A stretch of 64,000 nucleotides of DNA from Sambucus nigra (Eukaryota > Streptophyta > Magnoliopsida > Dipsacales > Adoxaceae), in NCBI GenBank assembly GCA_949130495.1, contig OX422222.1, positions 273,844,109 to 273,908,108 on the forward strand. The letters are read 5' to 3'. This document shows, piece by piece, positions 1-10,769 of the stretch. The notes beneath the pieces are model-generated. The model made no database searches. It had not been told where the DNA came from and worked only from the letters and a program-made list of their open reading frames with translations. The translations under genes and the position numbers were made by a program. Position 1 is the first letter of the stretch, and the number at the start of each line of letters is the position of its first letter.

Positions 1-935
1 TATGGAGAAGTACACAATACGACAGGAATTATGCTCAACAAATACGGATTAGCAACGAATAAAATGTAACAACACGAGTACGAATATTCAAATCAAAATG
101 CAAATCTCAAAGCATTTATCAATATAATTTCTCAATAACACATTAACCGGGTCACCAAGCCTCACCACATCCGTATATGCTTTATCAAGCCATAGCTCGA
201 AAAATAGGAATTTTGGCGGGTGCCCAACATCCGTGCCATATTAAAATCTCATGACAACGTGCTCATCAACAATATAATGATACCAAATGAATCAAAATAA
301 TCTCAACAATTATTTTCCAGATTTCAAGGAATTTAACAATTCAAATATGAGTTCAATAATCGCAAGAATTCAAAGGGAATAACTCTCGAGAGATTTAAAG
401 AGCATATTGTGTAAAACCCCATACATCAAACCATGATGAGAAACCAATGACACATCCTCAAGATCAACACAAAAGATCTACAAAAGCTTCTCCAAGAACC
501 TCCAATAAAAATAGCCCTAAGAGCACCTCTAATCTAAGGTTGGAACTCACAAATCTCAAGGGCCAAAGTATATATAAAAAGAAGAGGAATATAAAATATA
601 TTTGCTGCCAAAAAGTGAAGCCAAAAGTAGGTTAGAAAGGTTGCCCACGACTTCCTTTTATAATGCAAAGAAATGAAGAGTTGGAATCCAAAAGACTCCT
701 TTAAATAAGGCAAATAAATGAAGAGTTGGAAGTCAAAACAACTCCAAGAGTAAAAAACATTTAAAAATCATTTTAAAATCCGTTTTAACTCCGTTTTCGA
801 AACCGTTTGAAATTCTCGCCTTTAAAAATAATAACCAACATATTTAAGCAATAAAAATAATTTTATCAAAAACTTTATTTTCCTCCATTTTCCAGAAATT
901 AATTAAAATAGCCCAAAATATCGCGGGTTGCTACA
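1..935 (-). mobile_element. Ty3-type LTR, family C, cut by window edge
   Basis: This stretch is the reverse complement of the LTRs at 31413-33836. On the minus strand it starts at 935 with TGTAGCAACCCGCG, against TGTAACAACCCGCG in the other copies, and runs to the window edge. About three quarters of the 1.23-kb LTR is present. A minus-strand TATAAAAG lies at 656-663, matching the TATA position in the other copies. No internal sequence is visible, so this may be a solo LTR or the start of an element lying to the left. The short open frame at 447-635 is not coding. Family membership is seen directly; solo versus full element cannot be decided here. Confidence 0.85.
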
Positions 936-1064
936 ATTTTTTTGTGAGATGATTTTTTTATGAGGCTTACTTGAAATGTATATATAACCGAAAAAAATCA
1001 ACTAAAAAATAATCGTTTAACTAGTTTTAAAATAGATTCCCACTGGAGGTCCTCATTTAAGGAC

Positions 1065-1065
<1 letters not shown>

Positions 1066-1148
<83 letters not shown>

Positions 1149-1164
1149 GAGAGAGAGAGAGAGA
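1066..1164. repeat. Compound microsatellite (CT)n(CA)n(GA)n
   Basis: About 42 bases of CT repeat run directly into about 40 bases of CA repeat, then TGG, then about 16 bases of GA. This is simple-sequence DNA and explains the cysteine/valine-rich open frame read across it on the minus strand. Confidence 0.97.
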
Positions 1165-1936
1165 ATACACGAACCTGAAATGACAATACCCAATCCACTA
1201 AGAAATGTATGCTTAGCTCATTTTTGAGCGATCGACCGTTAGCGAAATTGGTTAAGGAAGTTATTAGGAAGTCTATCGGGGAAATTAATGCCAACTGCAC
1301 CTCCTCTTATTTAATTAAAAGAGAACTTGCTTTTGGAAACTTGAAACTAAAAGCTCTAAATAAGAAAATTAATTCAAACAAAAACTACGAAGAGATTGTT
1401 TATTATAACAATAGAGTTGCGTGCTTAAAAAACCATTGATCTAACCTCCTTAAAAATATTGGTCTTTTGTAGAATAGAAGAAATAAGTTTGTGCAAAGAG
1501 AGACTAGTTAGACAATATTTGTAAAGTGAGTTTGGCTGAAATTTATGTTTTTGGTAAATTAAGTAAACCCAATATACTATTTGAAATGAGTAATTCCCGG
1601 TGAATCCCATTTTGAAATCGCATTTTGACCGCAATGCTTACGTGGCTATATAGATCATCAATTGAAGATAAAAGAGGTGGGGTCACGTTCAACAATTGTT
1701 GACCAAAGTGGTTGATGGACAAAGGTGTTCTTTGTGCTATCTTTTTTTCATCATAATAACCCACTTGAACACTTTAGTTTTATTATATTCCCTTCGTACC
1801 TCATACCATCCAAATAAGCTGCAACCTTAATAAATCTATACCCACTAAAGCAACTAATGGTCAGATTATTTACAAATCTTTAGTTAATTAAATAACTACT
1901 TATTTATTAATTAACATAACTCATTATAAGTAATGA

Positions 1937-1970
1937 CTAGGTGTAAACCCGCGCAATGCATGGGCCCATG
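1937..1970 (-). mobile_element. Possible Helitron 3' end
   Basis: On the minus strand the sequence reads hairpin (CCCATGC / GCGCGGG, imperfect), then seven bases TTTACAC, then CTAG, then T. Helitrons end in CTRR a few bases after a short GC hairpin and insert before T. No matching 5' TC end was found to the right, so element length is unknown and the call is tentative. Confidence 0.3.
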
Positions 1971-2284
1971 CTTAAGAATTACATATTTAACATATAATTT
2001 ATTGAAAAAATATTCAAGCAATCTGTCGATAAAAAAATTATGCAGATTCCTTATAAATGTTTGTATATAAAATGAAAAAGTTGAATGAACAAACAATATC
2101 AAATTATTCACCAAAATAATCAAAGAGCTAAAAATTTGTAAAGTTAAAAAACATGCTTATCATTAAACCTTAGACATATTTTTTACTATGACAGAAAATA
2201 TAAAAGATGAAATTCATCAAGGAAATATATCTTCCGAACCATCTTTATTCACCAAAACCCAAAAAAATCAAACAATGATTTGTT

Positions 2285-2419
2285 GAATTCTATTTATATG
2301 AAAGTTCAGGTTACGTCAACTCCCAAGATCAAAGTTTGATGATTTGATGGTTTGATGAATTCACCAAATCATTGTTAAGTTTGATATAAATAGAATTCAT
2401 CACTGGTAACCTAAACTTT
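2285..2419. repeat. Shuffled inverted repeat
   Basis: GAATTCTATTTATAT (2285-2299) is repeated inverted at 2384-2398, and AAAGTTCAGGTTAC (2301-2314) is repeated inverted with one mismatch at 2406-2419. The two arms keep the same order instead of the reversed order of a simple hairpin. Confidence 0.7.
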
Positions 2420-3016
2420 AATATCAAACAAAACCAAACTCATTTCTCTAATCAATAATCAGATGAAGGTTAATCATCTAAAATAGTACTATACACTTAT
2501 TTAATAAACCCTAACTATACAAGACGAAATGCATATACCATTTCATGAAATTAAGCCCAGGCATTCAAATTACCAACATAAAACATATTTTCAACTAGAA
2601 AACACGAATAAAAAAAGGCCTACAAAAATGGTTTCAGACGTTCAATAACCACCAAAAAAAATCCCTCAACACTACAAAAATAACACAATTACATAAACAA
2701 AACAAAAACAAATACATACATTCATATAACAACAAATATAAAAATTGAAAAATAAATAAATTAGGGCATATAACATGAGCAAGAGAAATCAAACCCTTTT
2801 CTTACAACCTTGGGGGGCCAGAAAGCTCGATCGCAACGACGTCATCCCATCTCTATTCTCTCTCTCTCCCTCTCTCTCTCTATCTTCTTTTCGCCAAATT
2901 TCATAACTTTCTTCTCTTTCTCTTTATGTGCGACGAGCAAACAATTTAAGCGAAGGTAATAAAAAAGAGGCAAGGTGACGATTCTGGAATCACAGACCCA
3001 TCGCAACCCTTGTCGG

Positions 3017-4097
3017 TGTTGGAAAATTGGAATTTAAATGGGTATTTAAAAGCTGTCCAGATTTTTCTGGACAGATTTTTGAGCAACTTTGAGCTCAAAT
3101 TTAGGTGGGACCCACACTACGAAAATTGTGGGACCATATACGAACGCGTTCACCTTCGCAAGGAGATTAACGTAGTATATTCATATGTCCAATTTCAATA
3201 AGTTATGAATGATAATTATGTCCCCAAAGTGACTCACAAAGCAATGAAAGTTAATGAATTGGGTGTGTTTTAACTCTTGTCCCACATTGGAAGAGTAGTG
3301 GAATTTTGATGAGTTAATAACACCCCAAGTATGGACTAAGGCTTGGATGCCTTGGGGGTATCCCAACTCTTTGAAGGGGAGATGACCTAAGCTATGCTCG
3401 GGTTGACTTTCGGTCAAAAGTCCACACGCGCGTCCGTCCGTCCGGCCGGCTCGGCTCGGTTCGGTTCGGTTCGGTTCGGGCTTGGGCTTGGGATTATAAA
3501 AACTCTTAAATTTTTGGGCCGAATTTAATTAACTTTCTGGGCTTTAATTAATTAATTACGGAATTAATTAATCTTTAATTAACTGATAATCAGTTAATTC
3601 CAAGAGTCAGCAGTTAACCAAATTAACTGCTTTGACAATTAATTTCGGTTTTGACTGTTCCCAACAGTCAAGACATTTACTATAAATAAAATGTTAACCC
3701 CTCAGTTTTAACTACTGAAAAATTCCGAAATTGCTACTGCATTATTTCCTCTGCCCAGAAAATTATTTTCTTCATTTCTGCATTGCATGTTCTTGGTTCT
3801 GTTGAGTACAAACACAGAAATTGTGTTCGCTGGGATTATTCATTGCTGTGCTGCTTGATTAAATCCGAAAATCCGTTCTATCTTGGGAGGCAATTATTCA
3901 TTAAACTCAAGCACGTTGGAGGAATAATTTTGTCTTAAGGAGACTGTTCAACAGGGCTCGGATTTCTTTCTAATTATTATTATTATTTCTGCAAATTCTA
4001 GTAAGTATTTCATTTCTATGATTCTGATTCTATTCTGTCATTATTTTAATTGTTCATAATTCTGTACAAATGTTATTTATAAATAGTAGACATAACA
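3017..4097 (+). repeat. Copia LTR 1
   Basis: 1081 bp, from TGTTGGAAAATTGG to ATAACA. The right edge is set by comparison with LTR 3, which diverges exactly after ATAACA. It contains a CpG-rich pentanucleotide run (about 3424-3480) and a TATAAATA box at 3681-3688, so transcription should start near 3710. The segment AATAATTTTGTCTTAAG (3923-3939) is the reverse complement of the sequence just outside the LTR at 4100-4116. Confidence 0.93.
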
Positions 4098-4613
4098 ATC
4101 TTAAGACAAAATTATTTAGTTCTACTGTTTTTTGTGTACATAATTTTTTTTATTACAGAAATTTATTTATTGGAAATAAATCTGTTTTGACAGAATAAAA
4201 TGAATTATATTACTGCTTTATTGTAAAAATTAGTAAAACAGTTTTGATATAGAAATTAATTTCTATACTGTTTTTTATATTCTGTTTTAGAAATAAAATT
4301 TTATTTCTGTATTCTTGTTAAAATCTGTTTATCCAAATTTTATTTTTAATCTTTAAATTATAATTCTGTTTTGTACAGAATTCTTTTTATTATTAAAAAT
4401 TAGTGTGACACAGATTTTATAATTTAATTCTGTTTTGTACGGAATTCTGTTTATATTTACTTTAATTCTGAATTATTATTTGAATTCTTTTGGAATTCAT
4501 TTATTGTGAATCATATTTGGAGGAAATTGTTGCACAGAATTTTGTATTCTGTTTTGATTAATTCATTATATATGAATTTTATCATTGATAAAAATTCTGT
4601 TTTTGTAACAGAA
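4098..4613 (+). promoter_or_regulatory. Copia leader with self-complementary primer-site candidate
   Basis: Two bases after the LTR, where the primer-binding site is expected, lies CTTAAGACAAAATTATT (4100-4116). It does not start with TGG and does not match the initiator-tRNA site common in plant copia elements. It is a perfect 17-nt complement of 3923-3939 in the LTR. The rest of the 516-bp leader is very AT-rich and full of TTCTGT and ACAGAA motifs, including palindromic pairs near 4370 and 4430. No coding signal before the ATG at 4614, although the frame stays open upstream, with an ATG also at 4572. Confidence 0.7.
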
Positions 4614-7600
4614 ATGGAATCGCAAAGTACGAACACTACTCCTACGAAACTGATTGTCACCAACACAAATGTGACTGCACCCGTATCTATGCCACACGGG
4701 GAGAAACCTGAAAAGTTCATTGGGGCTGACTTCAAACGTTGGCAAGGACAAATGTACTTCTATCTCACTACCTGCCAACTGGGCAGGTTTGTATATGAAG
4801 ATTGTCCCTCTATTCAAGAGGGAGATGATGCTGAAAAGGTTGCTGCTGTCGATGCTTGGAAGCATTCGGACTACCTATGCCGAAATTATATTTTGGCCTA
4901 CTTGGACAAGACTTTGTACCATGTCTATTGCACTATCAAAACTTCCAAGGAATTATGGAATTCTTTGGAAAAGAAGTATAAAACTGAAGATGCTGGGATG
5001 AAGAAATTTATCGTTGGGCGTTTTCTGGACTTCAAAATGGTTGATTCTAAATCTGTGATCTCGCAACTGCAAGAATTCCAAGTGATCCTCCACGACATTC
5101 ATGCTGAAGGAATGTCAATCAGTGAAACTTTCCAAGTTGCTGCAATTGTTGAAAAGTTGCCACCTTCTTGGACTTTGTTCAAAAACTATCTCAAGCACAA
5201 GCGTAAGGAGATGAATGTGGAGGAGTTGGTGGTCCGGCTAAGAATCGAAGAAGACAACCGTGAATCTCAAAAGAAAAGTGGGAAGAATCAGATGGAAACA
5301 AAGTTCCATGTCGTTGAAGGTCCTAAAAAGAACAAACGAAAATATGACGGGGAAGGCACTTCCAAACATAATAAGAAAAAGTTCAAAGGCAAATGCTACA
5401 ATTGTGGTAAACCGGGACACCGCTCAAGTGAGTGTCGTAAGCCGAAGAAGCAAAATAAAAACAATCCTCAATCTAATGTAACTGAGGGTGTGAATATCGT
5501 CAATGATTTGGCGGATATGAATCTTTCTGCCGTTGTCTCTGAATGTAACTTGGTTGGAAATACCAAGGAATGGTGGGTGGACACTGGAGCCACACGACAC
5601 ATTTGTGCAAACAAATGGATGTTCTCCACCTATAAGCCTTTGGAAAATGAGGAGAACCTTTTTATGGGAAATTCTTCCACTTCTAAGGTGGTGGGACAAG
5701 GAAAGATTGCTTTGAAAATGACTTCTGGAAAGGAACTTACTCTCAACAATGTTCTTCACGTGCCTGATATCCGAAAGAATCTGATTTCGGGATCTCTCCT
5801 CACTAAGAATGGTTTCAAGCTTGTGTTTGTATCTGATCGCTTTGTGTTGTCTAAAAATGACATGTATGTAGGAAAGGGCTACCTAAATGAGGGGCTCTTT
5901 AAACTGAATGTTCTTACTGTAACCCCTAAAACATCTATTTCTATGAATGAAGTTGCTAGTTCTTCTTACTTGATTGAGTCATCTAATATTTGGCATGCTA
6001 GATTGGGACATGTTAATTTTGATACATTGCGTAGATTAATTAACTTGGAATTTTTGCCAAAATTCAATATTGATAAGAATCATAAATGTGAAATTTGTGT
6101 GGAATCTAAATTAGCTAGATTACCTTTCCATTCTATTGAAAGGTCAACTGAATCTTTAGATTTAATTCACACCGATATTTGTGATTTAAAATTTGTTCAA
6201 ACTAGAGGTGGGAAAAAGTATTTTATTACTTTTATTGATGATTGCACAAAATATTGCTATGTATATTTGTTACATAGTAAAGATGAGGCTATTAATGCAT
6301 TTAAACAATATAAAAATGAAGTTGAGAATCAATTAAGCAAAACGATAATGGCTATTAGAAGTGATAGAGGAGGTGAATATGAATATCCATTTGAGGAATT
6401 TTGTTCTGAAAATGGGATTATTCATCAAACAACCGCTCCTTATTCTCCTCAATCGAATGGTGTTGCTGAACGCAAAAACCGTACTTTGAAAGAAATGATG
6501 AACTCAATGTTATTAAGTTCAGGAGCTCCACAAAATTTGTGGGGGGAAGCCTTACTTTCTGCTAATTACATTCTCAATAAAGTACCTCACAAAAAGACTC
6601 ACAAGACACCTTATGAATTATGGAAAGGTCGAAAACCTTCCTATAAATATTTACGAGTGTGGGGGTGCTTAGCCAAAGTGATGGTTCCTAAACCTAAAAA
6701 GGTAAGAATAGGGCCAAAAACCGTGGATTGTGTATTCATCGGTTATGCTACTAATAGCAGTGCATATCGATTTCTAGTTTGTAAATCTGAGATTTCGGAC
6801 ATTCATGTAAATACGGTTATTGAATCGAGGGATGCTTCATTTTTTGAAAATGAATTCCCGTATAACATGACCCGAGAATCTGGTCCTTCTAAAAGGGCAA
6901 ATCAAGCTACTACAAGTGGTACTCATCAACCTATTGATTCAATAGAGGATGAACCAAGACGTAGTAAAAGAGCAAAAACCTCGACTTCTTTTGGTCCGGA
7001 TTTTCTAACATATTTGTTAGAAAATGAACCTCAATCGTATAAAGAAGCTATATCCTTACCCGATGCTTCCAATTGGAAAGAAGCAATTAATAGTGAAATT
7101 GAATCCATATTACAAAATCATACATGGGAACTAGTGGATCTTCCACCAGGTTCAAAACCGTTAGGTTATAAATGGATCTTCAAAAAGAAATTGAAGGCCG
7201 ATGGATCAATTGATAAATATAAAGCTAGACTTGTAGCTAAAGGCTATATGCAAAAGGAAGGGTTGGATTACTTCGACACATATTCACCGGTAACAAGAAT
7301 AACGTCCATTCGGATGTTAATAGCAATAGCTGCTATTAATGGACTTGAAATACATCAAATGGATGTAAAAACTGCATTCTTAAACGGTGAACTAGACGAG
7401 GAAATTTATATGGAGCAACCTGAAGGGTTCAAAGCTCCCGGACAAGAAGGAAAAGTATGTAAGCTTGTTAAATCACTATATGGATTAAAACAAGCACCTT
7501 AACAATGGCATGAAAAATTTGATAATGCAATGTTATCAAATGGTTTCAAAATTAATGAATGCGATAAATGTGTTTACTTTAAATACATTCATAATGGATA

Positions 7601-8570
7601 TGTCATTGTATGCCTCTATGTTGATGATATGCTTATCATGGGTAGTAACTTGGAAATTGTCAAAACTACAAAACAAATGTTGAGTAGTAGATTTGACATG
7701 AAAGATATGGGAATCGCCGATGTTATATTAGGAATTAAAATTTCTAGAACATCGGATGGACTTATATTATCTCAATCTCATTACATTGAGAAAGTACTTG
7801 AAAAATTCAAGAAGTATGATATTAGTCCTACCAAGACACCTGTAGATGTAAATTTACATCTAGCAAGAAATAATGGTGAAAGCATATCTCAACTAGAATA
7901 TTCTCGTATTATCGGCAGTTTAATGTATGTCATGAACTGTACGCGACCGGACATAGCATACTCAATAAGTAAGCTAAGTCGATTTACGAGTAATCCAGGA
8001 AGAGATCACTGGAAAGCAATATTGAGAGTTTTGGGTTATTTAAAATATACTCAAAACTATGGATTGCATTACTCAAAATATCCAGCTGTTCTTGAAGGAC
8101 ATTGCGATGCAAATTGGATATCTGATACAAAAGACTCTAAGTCTACGAGTGGGTATGTGTTTACCCTCGGAGGTGCAGCCGTATCTTGGAAATCCTCAAA
8201 ACAAACATGCATTGCTAGATCGACAATGGAATCTGAATTCATTGCACTAGACAAAGCTGGAGAAGAAGCTGAATGGCTTCGAAATTTCTTAGAGGATGTT
8301 CCAAATTGGTCTAAACCTGTGCCCGCAATATGTATACATTGCGATAGCCAATCAGCGATTGGAAGGGCACAAAATCACATGTATAACGGAAAGTCACGAC
8401 ATATTCGTCGTAGACACAATACCGTTAGACAACTTCTCTCAAACGGAATTATCACAATTGACTATGTAAAGTCAAAAGATAATATATCGGATCCACTAAC
8501 GAAAGGTTTAAACCGAGAGCAAGTTGAAAGATCATCGAGAGGAATGGGTCTAAAGCCTATAAATAAATAA
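4614..8570 (+). pseudogene. Copia gag-pol polyprotein, copy 1, one in-frame stop
   Basis: One frame of 1319 codons including a TAA at codon 963 (7500-7502). Numbering from the ATG at 4614: a gag region; CCHC zinc knuckle CX2CX4HX4C at 261-274; protease WVDTGA with D323; GAG-pre-integrase (WHARLGH to CEIC); integrase catalytic D521, D584, E619 (exact D-D-35-E spacing); RT from about 860, with LYGLKQAP directly before the stop; YVDD at 1002-1005, beyond the stop; copia RNase H with D1165, E1208 and D1244. No frameshift is present. The stop would separate gag, protease, integrase and the first part of RT from the RT active site and RNase H. The product is normally a self-cleaving polyprotein in a cytoplasmic virus-like particle. 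The start could also be the ATG at 4572. Confidence 0.93.
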
Positions 8571-9162
8571 GAATCAATATAGTGGCAACCCAACCTAGCT
8601 GACTGGAGATCCCAAGATCTAGGTTCAATGGGCAAACCGAACTACGTTGTATTCAGTAAGCACTGGAGGATATTTAATCCTATCCATTCCAAAGATGAGA
8701 CAGTGCATATCTGCCGCGAAATTAGGATAAGTTATGCTTTTAATAACATCTATATCTTAGTACGTCTAAGTGGGGTATTGCAGAATACTCTTTATGGAAG
8801 TCACCTACGTAAGTAAGAAGGGGGCCACTTCTATGAGAATAATGAAAGGCATATTCTCTAAAATACTTGCGGAACCAAGTGGTGTTCACGGCCAAAATGA
8901 ACACAAACGTGAGAACCAACTGTGTTGAAGAATTGTTGTGTGAATACTGTTGTCTAGGTTTACAAAAACGGTTGACGGTTCAAGGACGTGAAGTCTACTG
9001 ATTAACCAAGTAAATCCGATAGTGTATCACTAAGGAAAGTTCAAGGCCACTAGGCTACTTCTCCCGATGCAATAATTCTTCAGTTTTACTCAACATGTGT
9101 CTGCATCTGCGTCAGTATCTGTTTTGTTTTATTTATAGCGATATATCATTCATGTGGGGGAT
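8571..9162 (+). other. Copia 3' untranslated region and polypurine tract, copy 1
   Basis: Non-coding. Near 8600 a GATC-containing palindromic stretch (GGAGATCCCAAGATCTAGG) follows the RNase H end, a feature I associate with many plant copia elements. The polypurine tract CATGTGGGGGAT (9151-9162) abuts LTR 2 and would prime plus-strand DNA. The 62-residue frame at 8628-8816 has no recognisable domain. Confidence 0.8.
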
Positions 9163-10253
9163 TGTTGGAAAATTGGAATTTAAATGGGTATTTAAAAGCT
9201 GTCCAGATTTTTCTGGACAGATTTTTGAGCAACTTTGAGCTCAAATTTAGGTGGGACCCACACTACGAAAATTGTGGGACCATATACGAACGCGTTCACC
9301 TTCGCAAGGAGATTAACGTAGTATATTCATATGTCCAATTTCAATAAGTTATGAATGATAATTATGTCCCCAAAGTGACTCACAAAGCAATGAAAGTTAA
9401 TGAATTGGGTGTGTTTTAACTCTTGTCCCACATTGGAAGAGTAGTGGAATTTTGATGAGTTAATAACACCCCAAGTATGGACTAAGGCTTGGATGCCTTG
9501 GGGGTATCCCAACTCTTTGAAGGGGAGATGACCTAAGCTATGCTCGGGTTGACTTTCGGTCAAAAGTCCACACGCGCGTGCGCGCGCGTCCGTCCGTCCG
9601 GCCGGCTCGGCTCGGCTCGGCTCGGTTCGGTTCGGGCTTGGGCTTGGGATTATAAAAACTCTTAAATTTTTGGGCCGAATTTAATTAACTTTCTGGGCTT
9701 TAATTAATTAATTACGGAATTAATTAATCTTTAATTAACTGATAATCAGTTAATTCCAAGAGTCAGCAGTTAACCAAATTAACTGCTTTGACAGTTAATT
9801 TCGGTTTTGACTGTTCCCAACAGTCAAGACATTTACTATAAATAAAATGTTAACCCCTCAGTTTTAACTACTGAAAAATTCCGAAATTGCTACTGCATTA
9901 TTTCCTCTGCCCAGAAAATTATTTTCTTCATTTCTGCATTGCATGTTCTTGGTTCTGTTGAGTACAAACACAGAAATTGTGTTCGCTGGGATTATTCATT
10001 GCTGTGCTGCTTGATTAAATCCGAAAATCCGTTCTATCTTGGGAGGCAATTATTCATTAAACTCAAGCACGTTGGAGGAATAATTTTGTCTTAAGGAGAC
10101 TGTTCAACAGGGCTCGGATTTCTTTCTAATTATTATTATTATTTCTGCAAATTCTAGTAAGTATTTCATTTCTATGATTCTGATTCTATTCTGTCATTAT
10201 TTTAATTGTTCATAATTCTGTACAAATGTTATTTATAAATAGTAGACATAACA
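9163..10253 (+). repeat. Copia LTR 2, shared by both bodies
   Basis: 1091 bp, the same ends as LTR 1. It is about 10 bp longer because the CG dinucleotide and CGGCT/CGGTT run (about 9570-9635) differs in copy number. It serves as 3' LTR of body 1 and 5' LTR of body 2. The self-complementary segment is at 10079-10095. Confidence 0.93.
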
Positions 10254-10769
10254 ATCTTAAGACAAAATTATTTAGTTATACTGTTTTTTGTGTACATAAT
10301 TTTTTTTATTACAGAAATTTATTTATTGGAAATAAATCTGTTTTGACAGAATAAAATGAATTATATTACTGCTTTATTGTAAAAATTAGTAAAACAGTTT
10401 TGATATAGAAATTAATTTCTATACTGTTTTTTATATTCTGTTTTAGAAATAAAATTTTATTTCTGTATTCTTGTTAAAATCTGTTTATCCAAATTTTATT
10501 TTTAATCTTTAAATTATAATTCTGTTTTGTACAGAATTCTTTTTATTATTAAAAATTAGTGTGACACAGATTTTATAATTTAATTCTGTTTTGTACGGAA
10601 TTCTGTTTATATTTACTTTAATTCTGAATTATTATTTGAATTCTTTTGGAATTCATTTATTGTGAATCATATTTGGAGGAAATTGTTGCACAGAATTTTG
10701 TATTCTGTTTTGATTAATTCATTATATATGAATTTTATCATTGATAAAAATTCTGTTTTTGTAACAGAA
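10254..10769 (+). promoter_or_regulatory. Copia leader and primer-site candidate, copy 2
   Basis: Same layout as copy 1: two spacer bases, then CTTAAGACAAAATTATT at 10256-10272, then the TTCTGT/ACAGAA-rich leader to the ATG at 10770. Only isolated single-base differences from copy 1 were seen, for example in the ATTTAGTT(C/A)TACTG segment near 10279. Confidence 0.7.

Larger units (their letters stand above)
936..3016. other. Host-like flank, no gene recognised
   Basis: AT-rich sequence between the LTR and the copia array. It holds a compound microsatellite (1066-1164), a possible Helitron end (1937-1970), a shuffled inverted repeat (2285-2419) and a pyrimidine-rich block (2845-2930) that resembles a plant 5' leader but is followed by no open frame. 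Short open frames at 1209-1439 and 1911-2123 have no recognisable domain and I do not call them. Confidence 0.5.

Noticed and set aside
1106..1300. Minus-strand frame rich in Cys-Val
   Set aside because: It is translation of the CA/CT microsatellite.
2669..2682. CACTACAAAAATAA as a CACTA terminus
   Set aside because: It lacks the G of CACTACAAG, has no subterminal repeats and no partner end.
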